In this document: positions 36,076 through 46,116 of the stretch, piece after piece | Numbering within the stretch: position 1 is the first letter of the stretch | Layout of the letters: each line of letters begins with the position of its first letter | NCBI RefSeq assembly: GCF_004364935.1 | Contig: NZ_SOBT01000011.1 | Span: 1-64,000 of the forward strand | Length of the DNA stretch: 64,000 nt | Reading direction: 5' to 3' | DNA from: Panacagrimonas perspica | GTDB lineage: Bacteria; Pseudomonadota; Gammaproteobacteria; Nevskiales; Nevskiaceae | Notes under the pieces: model-generated | What the model saw: the letters and a program-made list of their open reading frames with translations, nothing else | Told to the model about the DNA's origin: nothing | Databases searched by the model: none | Program-made: the position numbers and the translations under genes

Positions 36076-37248
36076 ATGGACGGCGACCGACCGCAGGGGC
36101 AGATCAATCCCGGCCGTTACGAGGATGCAGTGCTGGGGTTCCGCAATCACTGGTACCCCGCGATGCTCTCCACGGACATCGGCGAGGAGCAGCTCGTGCC
36201 GATCACGCTGCTGGGCGAGAACCTGCTGTTCAAGCGCATCGACGGCGTCGTCTACGCCATCGCCGACCAGTGCTTGCACCGCGGTTTCAAGTTCTCGGCC
36301 CGTCCCGAGTGCTACACGAAGAACACCATCACCTGCTGGCTGCACGCCTTCACGTACAACTTCAAGAATGGCGAGCTGATCGCCATTCCCAGCGCGCCGG
36401 ACAGCCGACTCATCGGCAATCGTCGCCTGCACAGCTATCCGGTGCAGGAGGTCAACGGCATGGTGTTCGCGTTCGTGGGCGATCTCGTGCCGGTGCCTCC
36501 GCTGAGCGACGACGTTCCGCCGGGCTTTCTCGACGCGGACTGGTGCGTCGTGCCTGCCGTCAACGTCAGCAGCGCCTGCAATTGGCGGCTGGCGGCGGAT
36601 TCGGGCTTCGACCCGAACCACATCTTCATCCACAAGGACGACCATTTTCTGAAGGCGCTGGACCGGCCGTTCCCGATCGCCAACCGTCTGGTCGGCGGCG
36701 ACACGTTCCACGAAATCACCGAAATCACCGGACCCGGGCCGAAGGGTTTGGTCGACGCGCTGGGCAAGTCCGAGCCGGTGTTCGAGTTCGAGTTCGAATG
36801 CGAGGGTGAGCGCGGTCGCATGGCCTCGCGCATCCCGCCCAATGAAATGGCCTACATGGCTTACGGGTCGATCCAGGGATCGATCTGGCTGCCCGGCGTG
36901 CTCAAGGTCGATCCGTGGCCGATTCTCGGCATGGTGCACTACGAGTGGTACGTGCCCACCGACGAGAAGAGCCATCGTTATTTCATCGCCTGGGGACGTA
37001 AGACCGTGGATCCCGTCGAGCGCGCGGCATTCCGCGACGAGGTGATGACCAAGTGGAAGCACCTCGGGTTCGATGAGTTCAACAAGACTGACCTCGAGGC
37101 GAATCTCGCGGTAGAGGTCGGGACGGACGGGCTGCCCTACAAGTCGGCGGAAAACCTGTTTGAAGGCGACGGCTACACGCTGGTGTGGCGACGCCTGGCC
37201 AGCAAGTTCAATCGCGGCGTGCAGGTCCGCGGCGGCGCCAAGGCCTAG
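36076..37248 (+). CDS. CarAa-like Rieske non-heme iron oxygenase
   Basis: This 390-residue oxygenase resembles the terminal oxygenase of carbazole 1,9a-dioxygenase, which works as a homotrimer without a beta subunit. The Rieske ligands are C66 and H68 (QCLHRG) and C87 and H90 (CWLHAF). The mononuclear iron site has GFDPNHIFIH with H182 and H186. Further CarAa-like marks are FRNHWYPAMLS at residue 22, SIWLPGVLKV and EWYVPTDEKSH. GGAGGAG precedes the ATG. It lies between bphC and bphA1, 31 bp after the first and 12 bp before the second, so two different ring oxygenases share one operon. The substrate is unknown. Confidence 0.88.
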   Translation: MDGDRPQGQINPGRYEDAVLGFRNHWYPAMLSTDIGEEQLVPITLLGENLLFKRIDGVVYAIADQCLHRGFKFSARPECYTKNTITCWLHAFTYNFKNGELIAIPSAPDSRLIGNRRLHSYPVQEVNGMVFAFVGDLVPVPPLSDDVPPGFLDADWCVVPAVNVSSACNWRLAADSGFDPNHIFIHKDDHFLKALDRPFPIANRLVGGDTFHEITEITGPGPKGLVDALGKSEPVFEFEFECEGERGRMASRIPPNEMAYMAYGSIQGSIWLPGVLKVDPWPILGMVHYEWYVPTDEKSHRYFIAWGRKTVDPVERAAFRDEVMTKWKHLGFDEFNKTDLEANLAVEVGTDGLPYKSAENLFEGDGYTLVWRRLASKFNRGVQVRGGAKA

Positions 37249-37260
37249 GGCAAGGACGTC

Positions 37261-38600
37261 ATGGTCGCCAACACCGCCGAGACTGGCTGGACCCCGCACA
37301 ACATCCGCGCGCTGGTCGATGTGCAGACCGGCACGCTCGATCCGCGCATCTATTGCGATGAGGAGCTGTACCGCATCGAGCTGGAGCAGGTCTTCGCGCG
37401 GAGCTGGCTGTTCCTCGCGCACCGCAGCCAGATTCCGAAGGCGGGCGACTTCTTCACCACGTACATGGGCGAGGATCCGGTCATCGTGTCGCGGCAGAAG
37501 GACGGCAGCGTGGCCGCCTTCCTCAATCAGTGCCGTCATCGCGGCATGCGTCTGTCACGGCTGGATCACGGCAACGCGAAGTTCTTCACCTGCTCCTATC
37601 ACGGCTGGAGCTACGACTCCGCCGGCAAGCTGGTGAACGTGCCGATGGAGAAGAACGGCTATTGCAGCAAGCTCAACAAGGCCGAATGGGGCGCGGTGAG
37701 AGTGCCGCGCATCGCCGAATACAAAGGGCTGATCTTCGGCTGCTGGGACGCAGCAGCCCCGGAACTCGGTGCATATCTGGGCGACGCCAAGTTCTACATC
37801 GACGTGATGTTCGACCGCAGCGAGGCCGGCACCGAGGTCTGGGGTGGCGTCCACAAGTGGGTGATCCCATGCAACTGGAAGTTCGCCGCGGAGCAGTTCT
37901 GCAGCGACATGTATCACGCGCCGCTGTCGCACATGTCCGCGATCCTGGCGGTGCTGCCGGAAGGGGTTCCGCCCGAGGCGGCGCAGTGGCCGACCGAAGG
38001 CCTGCAGTGGCGCTCGCCCAACGCAGGACATGGCACCGGCTTCCATACGCCCGACGACCAGGGGCAACTGCTCGCGGCCATCGTCGGCCCGTCGGTGGCG
38101 CAGTACCTGATGGAATCGCGTCCGCGGGTCGCGGCGCGCCTGGGCAACGCGAGGACGACGGCGGTCAACGGCGCGCACATGACCATCTTCCCGACCTGCT
38201 CGTTCCTGCCCGGCATCAACACGCTGCGCGTGTGGCATCCGCGCGGGCCGAACGAGATCGAGGTGTGGGCGATGGCGATCGTCGACGCGGATGCGCCGCA
38301 GGACGTCAAGGATACCTGGGGGCAGGGCATCACCCGCAGCTTCAGTCCGGCGGGGATGTTCGAGCAGGACGACGGCGAGAACTGGATCGAGGTGCAGCGC
38401 GTGCTGCGCGGCGCCCGCGCCAGGCGCCAGCCCTTCAACTTGCAGATGGGCCTGGGCAACGAGAAGTCGGACGAGCGGTTTCCGGGGCCGCTCAGCTACG
38501 TGTTCTCCGAGGCGGCGGCTCGCGGGCTGTACACGCGCTGGGCGCGGATGATGGCCGGCGAGTCGCACGCGCAACTGGCGCGTCCGCACGAGGACCTGTC

Positions 38601-38604
<4 letters not shown>
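37261..38604 (+). CDS. bphA1: biphenyl/toluene dioxygenase type oxygenase, alpha subunit
   Basis: This 447-residue catalytic subunit performs cis-dihydroxylation of an aromatic ring. Rieske ligands are C91, H93, C111 and H114 (CRHRG and CSYHGW). The iron site is in [14 protein letters not shown], with D216, H219 and H224, plus Asp370/371 in EQDDGENW. Long stretches follow BphA/TodC1, for example [13 protein letters not shown] and [14 protein letters not shown]. Unlike those enzymes, which have six positions between the two iron histidines, this protein has five, as in naphthalene dioxygenase. The gene overlaps the beta-subunit gene by ATGA. Confidence 0.92.
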
Positions 38605-40302
<1,698 letters not shown>

Positions 40303-40337
40303 CGCGCCTCGTACCCGTTCTTGAGCCGGAATCGACG

Positions 40338-41153
40338 ATGAACGGACTGAAGGATGCGGTGGTGCTGATCACCGGCGGTGGATCCGGCCTCGGCCGCGCG
40401 CTGGTCGAACGCTTCCTGTGCGAAGGGGCCCGCGTCGCGGTACTGGAATCCAGCGCCGCACGCGCATCGAGCTTGCGCACCGACTTCGGCGAGGAGGTCG
40501 AGGCGATCATCGGCGACGTCACGGTCTACGCCGACAACGCGCGCGCGGTCGAGCGCACAGTCGCCCGCTTCGGACGACTCGATACCTTCATCGCCAATGC
40601 CGGCGTCTTCGATTTCTTCCAGGCGCTGCCGCAGTACGAGGGCGACAAGCTCGCCGCGGCGTTCGACGAGTTGTTCGCGGTCAACGTCAAGGGCGGCCTG
40701 CTCGGCGCGCGAGCAGCGCTGTCGGAACTGGTGAAGGCCCGAGGCAGCATCATCTTCACGATTTCCAACGCCGGTTTTTATCCCGGGGGCGGCGGTCCGC
40801 TCTACACCGCGTCGAAGCACGCGCTGGTGGGCCTCGTGAAGCAGCTTGCGCACGAACTGGCACCCAAGGTGCGGGTGAATGGTGTCGCGCCGGGCGGCAT
40901 GAGCACGAACCTGAGTGGACTGCGGGCGACCGGCACGGCAGCGCAATCGCTCGCAGACGTAGAAGGCCTCGACAGGATGCTTCGCGACGTCACGCCGCTG
41001 CAGGTCTCGCCGAAGCCCAAGGACTACTGCGGGCCCTACGTGCTGCTCGCTTCCGCGACGGATGCAGGGCCCATTACGGGCGCGATCATCAACACCGATG
41101 GCGGCCTTGGTGTGCGTGGAATCGTCAACATCCGCGGCGGCGAGGCGCTTTGA
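40338..41153 (+). CDS. bphB: cis-dihydrodiol dehydrogenase
   Basis: This 271-residue short-chain dehydrogenase turns the cis-dihydrodiol into a catechol with NAD+. The nucleotide motif is ITGGGSGLGRALVERF; the catalytic residues are Ser in TISNAGFYPGGGG and Tyr and Lys in YTASKHALVGL, a spacing and wording specific to BphB/TodD. It is the last gene of the bph operon, 35 bp after bphD, and is convergent with the GntR gene. Genes for lower-pathway enzymes (hydratase, aldolase) are not present in the window. Confidence 0.93.
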   Translation: MNGLKDAVVLITGGGSGLGRALVERFLCEGARVAVLESSAARASSLRTDFGEEVEAIIGDVTVYADNARAVERTVARFGRLDTFIANAGVFDFFQALPQYEGDKLAAAFDELFAVNVKGGLLGARAALSELVKARGSIIFTISNAGFYPGGGGPLYTASKHALVGLVKQLAHELAPKVRVNGVAPGGMSTNLSGLRATGTAAQSLADVEGLDRMLRDVTPLQVSPKPKDYCGPYVLLASATDAGPITGAIINTDGGLGVRGIVNIRGGEAL

Positions 41154-41420
41154 TAATCCCTCTACGGTTGCCGGACCCATGTCACTGCCGAATCGCTTGA
41201 GCCAACCTCGCTGGGGGTTCGTTCTCCCTGCTCCGTGCGACTGGCGTAATCACATAGAGAGGGAGCAGAACAAGAACGGGCAGGGGGAATCACCCGATAC
41301 AGAACGTCGGCCTTCTGAAAGCAGACTAACGCGACCTTTCGCTTCTGGCACCAAGCGACCTCAATCGACGACGGCTATCAGCTTGAGCCTACGCCCGTTG
41401 TCAGCGCGCTCGATGTGGTG

Positions 41421-42176
41421 TCACGCGGTCCGTTCGAGCCGGGGGACGGGAAGATTGATGTCGAGCCCCGCACGCTCGTATCCGCGGCGGAAGTCTACGC
41501 AGTGCCGTTCCATCCAGCGACGGGCCTTTTCGGGGTCACGCTCCTTCAGGGCGGCGAGGATGTGCTGGTGTGCGACAAAGAGGCGTTCGCCTGCCGGGGC
41601 TCTCCGCAAGACCGGCAGGAAAGCCCGGTACAGCAGGTCGCTGATGGCCGAACGACACAAGACGAGTGCGCGGTTTCCCGAGGCCTCGGCGATGCCGTTC
41701 ATGAAAGCCAGATCGAGTTCCAGCAGTTTCGACGGATTGCGTAGGGCCTTGGCGGTCAGCCGCTGGTTCTCCTCGAGAGACGCGAGCTGATTGGGCGTCG
41801 CGTGGCGAGCGGCCGCCTCGGCGGCGGCCGGCTCGATCGCCATCATCGTTTCCCACAGTTCGAGGAAGGTGACCTGCTGCAGGATGATCGCCGCGGTCAT
41901 GCGTGACGAGACATGCACCCCAGTGGGGGCGTTGACGATCAGTTGTTTCGTACCCCGTGGCCGGACCAAAAGACCTTCCTGCTCGAGGACGCGGATGGCT
42001 TCGCGCACCGTCGAGCGGGTGACGCCAAACGCTTCGGCCAAGGCCCATTCCCCTGGAAGCGATGCGCCCACCGCCCACTCACCGCTCATGACCTTCCGGC
42101 TGATGCTGCTGGCGACCGCCTGGTAGGCGCGCGGGAGCTCGATCACTTCAACTTCTACTGACGATGGACGCTTCAC
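41421..42176 (-). CDS. GntR family regulator, FadR subfamily
   Basis: This 251-residue regulator has an N-terminal wHTH (GASLPGEWALAEAFGVTRSTVREAIRVLEQEGLLVRPRGT, about 35-75) and a helical FCD ligand domain. The FCD metal-site residues are partly visible, with DLAFMNGIAEASGN and AHQHILAALKERD. The GTG at 42176 is preferred because GGAG lies six bases upstream; the frame runs on to 42335 without family content. It is divergent from the operon starting at 42350, with a perfect 19-bp palindrome between them. The 267-bp stretch to bphB holds no gene. Confidence 0.87.
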   Translation of the reverse strand: MKRPSSVEVEVIELPRAYQAVASSISRKVMSGEWAVGASLPGEWALAEAFGVTRSTVREAIRVLEQEGLLVRPRGTKQLIVNAPTGVHVSSRMTAAIILQQVTFLELWETMMAIEPAAAEAAARHATPNQLASLEENQRLTAKALRNPSKLLELDLAFMNGIAEASGNRALVLCRSAISDLLYRAFLPVLRRAPAGERLFVAHQHILAALKERDPEKARRWMERHCVDFRRGYERAGLDINLPVPRLERTA

Positions 42177-42268
42177 CACACTCTCCAGTCGATCGCGCCG
42201 AGTCTGAAGGAACAGGACGTCCTCGTCCGTTCCGTGTCCTTGACAGCGGCAACAGCGGGTGGACAAGA

Positions 42269-42287
42269 TTGTACTACAGTAGTACAA
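42269..42287. promoter_or_regulatory. palindromic operator for the GntR regulator
   Basis: TTGTACTACAGTAGTACAA is a perfect inverted repeat with 9-bp arms and one central base. It lies 92 bp upstream of the GntR start and 62 bp upstream of the divergent operon. FadR-type GntR regulators bind palindromes with TNGT and ACNA ends, which this has. Confidence 0.8.
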
Positions 42288-42349
42288 GAATCCTGTCCGT
42301 CGGAACTCCCGTCGGAACAAGACATCGATGTCCACGACCGGAGCGAGAA

Positions 42350-42751
42350 ATGTTCAGCGACGCGTTGATCAGCAATCTGACCCGTGCAGTGCACGAGGAT
42401 CCCGAAACCCGGTTGGCCACACGGCACGCGACGTTTTCGTCGCTGCTGGAGTTCGGTCCGCACACCTTGCTGATGAAGGCGCGCGAGGGCGACGTGAAAT
42501 TCATCTCGTCTCCGACCACGGATGAGCCCTGGGACTTCAGCGTACGGGGATCGGAGGAGGCGCTCCGGCATTTGCGCGAGGCCGCCACGCCGCTGACGAA
42601 CCATCCGATCGGAATGGCGACGCAGGGAGTGATGGCGGTGGGAGGTGGCACGCCTACTCATCTGCGCTTCGAAGGCAACTACCAGAAGCTCTACGCGAAC
42701 CTTGCCGCGGTGTGCGCCGTGCTCGCGCAGCTTCGCCACGTCGAGGGATAA
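42350..42751 (+). CDS. unknown protein, possibly SCP2-like
   Basis: This 133-residue protein is not recognised with confidence. It has no signal peptide or membrane segment. The pattern DVKFISSPTTDEPWDFSVRGSEEALRHL and the late GNYQKLYANLAAVCAVL, with a G and K near the end, vaguely recall sterol-carrier (SCP2) folds that bind hydrophobic ligands, but no catalytic motif is visible. It is the first gene of an operon with a hydrolase (start 4 bp after its stop) and an old-yellow-enzyme homologue, and is probably controlled by the divergent GntR protein. Confidence 0.6.
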   Translation: MFSDALISNLTRAVHEDPETRLATRHATFSSLLEFGPHTLLMKAREGDVKFISSPTTDEPWDFSVRGSEEALRHLREAATPLTNHPIGMATQGVMAVGGGTPTHLRFEGNYQKLYANLAAVCAVLAQLRHVEG

Positions 42752-42754
42752 GCC

Positions 42755-43621
42755 ATGGCCAATTCCAACATCGAGTCCATCGTCGGTCGTTACGTCCACG
42801 TCGAACTCGACGGGCGCGACTACCGAACCTATTTCGAAGAGAACGCGAACGCCAAGGGCAGGCCGATCGTGTGCCTGCACACCGCCGGTGCTGACAGCAT
42901 CGAATTCCGGCACCTGCTGGCGGATCGCGAGATCGCCGAGCGCTTCCGCGTGATCGCCTTCGACATGCCCTGGCACGGCCGCTCGCTCCCGCCGGATGGC
43001 TGGTGGAAAGAGGAGTACAAGCTTTCGCGGCGCTTCTACGTCGCGTTCGTCGTGGCGTTCTGCGAGGCGATGGGACTGGACAAGCCCATCCTCATGGGAT
43101 GCTCGATGGGCGGCTACGTGATGTTCGACATCGCGCACGATCACCCGGAGCGGTTCTCCGCGTTCATCTCGTTGCAGGGCCGTGACCAGGAGAAGGCCTG
43201 GGATGGCCTGTCGAAATGGTTCGTCCACCCGGAGGTGAATGCGAACACCCTGATTCGACCGCTGATCGCGAGCCTCATCCCGGCCTCGGCGCCAGAGGCG
43301 CGACGCTACGAAATCGAGTGGATCTACGCTCGCTGCGGCCCGGGCGTCCTGCCGGGCGATTTCCATTTCGCCAGCGTGGATCACGACAGCCGGGAGTATG
43401 GGCCGCAGCTCAGCCGTATCGGCGAGAAGATGTACTTGATCGCCGGCGACTGGGACTGGAGCTGCTTCAAGGAACACACCGACCGGATCCAGCAGGCGAT
43501 CAAGGGCATCACCGTCGTTCGCTCGCCCGATCTGGGCCACTTCCCCATGTCGGAGAACCCGGTCGCGTTCCGAAAAGCGCTGGACCCGGTTCTCAAGAAG
43601 ATCGAGCAGCGCGCGAGCTAG
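42755..43621 (+). CDS. alpha/beta hydrolase
   Basis: This 288-residue protein is an alpha/beta hydrolase with nucleophile Ser in GCSMGGYVMF (about residue 112), Asp probably in AGDWDWSC, and His in DLGHFPMSE. The oxyanion segment is CLHTAGADSIEFRHL, different from the HGGGPG of meta-cleavage hydrolases such as BphD, so an ester or other C-C or amide substrate is more likely. The ATG is four bases after the previous stop. It lies between the unknown protein and the old yellow enzyme gene in the GntR-controlled operon. Reaction not assigned. Confidence 0.85.
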   Translation: MANSNIESIVGRYVHVELDGRDYRTYFEENANAKGRPIVCLHTAGADSIEFRHLLADREIAERFRVIAFDMPWHGRSLPPDGWWKEEYKLSRRFYVAFVVAFCEAMGLDKPILMGCSMGGYVMFDIAHDHPERFSAFISLQGRDQEKAWDGLSKWFVHPEVNANTLIRPLIASLIPASAPEARRYEIEWIYARCGPGVLPGDFHFASVDHDSREYGPQLSRIGEKMYLIAGDWDWSCFKEHTDRIQQAIKGITVVRSPDLGHFPMSENPVAFRKALDPVLKKIEQRAS

Positions 43622-43673
43622 ACCGCGCGATGCCTGCCCCCACGCGACATTCGCCACGACCGAGACCCGTCCT

Positions 43674-44954
43674 GTGACCGATCTGCTGAGCCAACCCCTC
43701 ACACTCCCTTGCGGGGCCGTCCTGTCCAACCGCTTCGGAAAAGCCCCGCTGACGGAGGGTCTGGCCGACGAACACAATCGCGCCAACGAAAGACTCGTGC
43801 GGCTCTACCGGCGCTGGTCGGAAGGCGGAGCCGGCTTGCTGGTGTCCGGCAACGTGCACATCGACCGCCGCTATCTCGAGCGGCCGGGCAACGTGGCCAT
43901 CGATGGCAATGGCGGCCTCGAATGGATCAAGGCCTATGCCGAGGCCGGGACCAGCGCGGGCAATCATTTCTGGATGCAGATCAATCATCCGGGTCGCCAG
44001 GGGGCGGTGACGCGCGACGGAACCTTTCCAGGGCCATCGGCGATTCCGCTCAAGGTTCCGGGACGTCCACCGTTCGAGACGCGTGCGCTCAGCGAAGAGG
44101 AGATCCTCGAGATCATTCGCCGCTTCGCGTTCGTCGCGACCACCGCAAGGGAATGCGGATTCACCGGCGTGCAGATCCACAGCGCACACGGATATCTGCT
44201 GTCGTCTTTTCTCAGCGGTCTGTCCAACACCCGCACCGACGCGTGGGGCGGCAGCCTGCCCAATCGCGCTCGAGCGTTGCTGGAAACGGTGCGCGCGGTT
44301 CGCAAGGCCGTGGGACCGGATTTCCCGGTGAGCGTGAAGCTGAATTCCTCCGACTTCCAGAAAGGCGGTTTCACCAACGAGGAAAGCGTGGAGGTCGTGC
44401 GCTGGCTCGGTGAGGAGAAGATCGACCTCCTCGAGATCACCGGCGGCAACTACGAGGAGTTGCCGTGGCTGGAGGACGTCAAGCCCAGCACCAAGCGCCG
44501 CGAGGGCTATTTTCTCGACTACGCCAAGCGGATGCAGGCGGTCGCCACGATGCCGTTGATGATCACCGGCGGCATGCGGACGCGAGCGGGTATGGAAGAC
44601 GCGCTGCGCTCGGGCGGCATGGACGTGATCGGGCTGGGCCGTCCGATGTGCGTGGACACCGACATCTGCAAGCAGCTGCTGTCGCGGGAGAGCAACAGCG
44701 CCATCAGTTACGAGAGCGCGCTGCCGGTCGATCCGTTGGTCATCGCGGCGGGCGCGACACCCGCCGAGGCCAAGGCGCTCGAGATGTGGACCAACCTGGT
44801 GTGGTTTTTCGTGCAGATCTGGAGGCTCGGCGACGGCCTCGAGCCACAGCGGGACATGACGGCGCTCGAGGCGTACCGGATCTACCGAGAAACCGAGGAT
44901 CGCCAGACGGCGGCGCTGGCGCCGCTGGATCCTCCGCTCCGGGTCGCGACTTGA
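43674..44954 (+). CDS. NADH:flavin oxidoreductase (old yellow enzyme family)
   Basis: This 426-residue FMN enzyme reduces activated C=C bonds or related substrates with NAD(P)H. Family marks are LSNRFGKAPLTEGLAD at the start, QINHPGRQG (about 103), FTGVQIHSAHGYLLSSFLSGLSNTRTDAWGG (about 160) and FMN-phosphate site MITGGMRTRAGMEDAL. The active-site pair appears as H-S-A-H, not H-x-x-N. The C-terminus lacks the 4Fe-4S and FAD domains of 2,4-dienoyl-CoA reductases, so it is a single-domain type. The GTG start is 53 bp after the hydrolase. The substrate may be an unsaturated breakdown product; this is inference. Confidence 0.88.
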   Translation: MTDLLSQPLTLPCGAVLSNRFGKAPLTEGLADEHNRANERLVRLYRRWSEGGAGLLVSGNVHIDRRYLERPGNVAIDGNGGLEWIKAYAEAGTSAGNHFWMQINHPGRQGAVTRDGTFPGPSAIPLKVPGRPPFETRALSEEEILEIIRRFAFVATTARECGFTGVQIHSAHGYLLSSFLSGLSNTRTDAWGGSLPNRARALLETVRAVRKAVGPDFPVSVKLNSSDFQKGGFTNEESVEVVRWLGEEKIDLLEITGGNYEELPWLEDVKPSTKRREGYFLDYAKRMQAVATMPLMITGGMRTRAGMEDALRSGGMDVIGLGRPMCVDTDICKQLLSRESNSAISYESALPVDPLVIAAGATPAEAKALEMWTNLVWFFVQIWRLGDGLEPQRDMTALEAYRIYRETEDRQTAALAPLDPPLRVAT

Positions 44955-45190
44955 TCAAGTGCAGATTGCCACTCCGGCGAACCGCCTCCAGTAAGCGTGT
45001 CGCGATTTGAGTGCTTGCCCGCCCAGTAGCGGTCACTGATGGCCGTCAGCAACTGGCACAAAGCGGAAGTAGCGAGACGGGCAATGGGAACGGCTGCGTT
45101 ACTCGTCGGTGATCGCGGAAGGACCACCACGGCACGCGCCGGGACGTACCGTCATCACCGCGAGACCTCGCGCGCAGGGAGAACGCAGCG

Positions 45191-45218
45191 AAAAGATCCG
45201 GCGCGAAAGCGCCGGATC
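45191..45218 (-). terminator. rho-independent terminator of the second hsp20 gene
   Basis: A perfect 10-bp inverted repeat GATCCGGCGC/GCGCCGGATC with a GAAA loop (TTTC on the minus strand) is followed on the minus strand by TTTTCG. It starts 9 bp after the hsp20 stop. Confidence 0.88.
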
Positions 45219-45226
45219 GGTACTGC

Positions 45227-45667
45227 TTACGCCGCCTTGGCGATCGGTGTCACGTTTGAGCCATTCACCGCGATGCGGCGAGGCTTGGAGGACTCCGGCA
45301 CACGCCGCACCAGCTCGACGCTGAGCAACCCATTCTTCAGACTCGCGCCGTGGACTTCGATGTGGTCCGCCAGTCGGAAGCTGAGCTTGAACGCGCGCTG
45401 CGCGATGCCGCGGTACAGATAGGTCGTCTCGGTCTTGGTCTCGCGCTTGGCTGAGCCGATCGTGAGCACGTCCTTCTCGACCTGGATTTCAAGGTCCTCC
45501 TCGGCCATGCCGGCGGCGGCGACCACGATGCGGTATTCGTCATCGCCCTTCTTCTCGACATCGTAGGGCGGGTAAGGCGCAGGTTCGGCTCGTACGAGCG
45601 AATTGAACAGATCATCGAAGCGATCGAAGCCGATGGTGGAGCGATAGAGGGGAGCGAAACTGGTCAT
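45227..45667 (-). CDS. second small heat-shock protein, Hsp20/IbpA type
   Basis: This 146-residue chaperone is a paralogue of the protein at 9474-9920, about 75 percent identical. The alpha-crystallin core runs over residues 32-128 with YRIVVAAAGM, VEKDVLTIGSAKRE and LLSVELVRRVPE, and the tail PRRIAVNGSNVTPIAKAA is the same. Differences cluster in the N-terminal arm (residues 1-30), which sets oligomer partners, so mixed oligomers of the two proteins are possible, as in IbpA/IbpB. Promoter and leader are nearly copied from the first gene, showing duplication of the whole unit. Confidence 0.95.
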   Translation of the reverse strand: MTSFAPLYRSTIGFDRFDDLFNSLVRAEPAPYPPYDVEKKGDDEYRIVVAAAGMAEEDLEIQVEKDVLTIGSAKRETKTETTYLYRGIAQRAFKLSFRLADHIEVHGASLKNGLLSVELVRRVPESSKPRRIAVNGSNVTPIAKAA

Positions 45668-45730
45668 GTGAACCTCCTGGATTCAGCGAAGTGGATGTCT
45701 GCCGGGCCCCGAACCTCGGCGTCTCGACAT
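45668..45730 (-). promoter_or_regulatory. ROSE-like RNA thermometer in the second hsp20 leader
   Basis: The sequence is about 90 percent identical to the leader at 9921-9985. It keeps UUCGCUGA before the AGGAGG ribosome site and the upstream CCGA/UCGG hairpin, with a 2-base shorter segment between the UCGCU and the AGGAGG. Differences avoid the putative pairing partners, which supports a structured role. Confidence 0.7.
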
Positions 45731-45735
45731 CGCCG

Positions 45736-45763
45736 ATCTAGGAGCGGCCTCGACGGTTTCAAG
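45736..45763 (-). promoter_or_regulatory. sigma-32 heat-shock promoter of the second hsp20
   Basis: On the minus strand CTTGAA (45758-45763), 13 bp, then CTCCTAGAT (45736-45744). Elements and spacing are the same as for the first hsp20 gene, while the spacer bases differ, as expected for conserved promoter contacts. Confidence 0.75.
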
Positions 45764-46116
45764 AGGGTCGAATCGGCAAAATTGACGGCTGTTCGCGACC
45801 GCCCGACAAGTGCCCACGGGCCGGGCGCAGGGATGAGAATGCCGGCGGGCGCCCGTTGCGGGAGGCGCTCGTTAAGGCAGGTTCGGGCGAGCTGCTGCGA
45901 ACACACTTGGCGGAGGCAGGAGAGGACGGCTAACCGATCACTCCGCCGCTGGCGCCATTCGGCGGGCCAGGGCACATCGCACAGATTGACGGTGCGGATC
46001 CGTAGATCGGCGGTGATCTGGCCGAGATGTCCGGCAGTACGATCGGCGCCAATGTCGCCCCAGCTTTGAGATGCGGCGGCCTCGCCTAAACACCGTATCC
46101 ATCGCATTGCACGCAA
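45764..46116 (+). other. 350-bp intergenic stretch, nothing recognised
   Basis: No gene is supported between the hsp20 promoter and the secreted protein at 46117. No terminator, tRNA or repeat was seen. Confidence 0.4.

Noticed and set aside
35995-37539. 514-codon frame antisense to the CarAa-like gene
   Set aside because: Shadow frame; the sense strand has intact Rieske and iron motifs.
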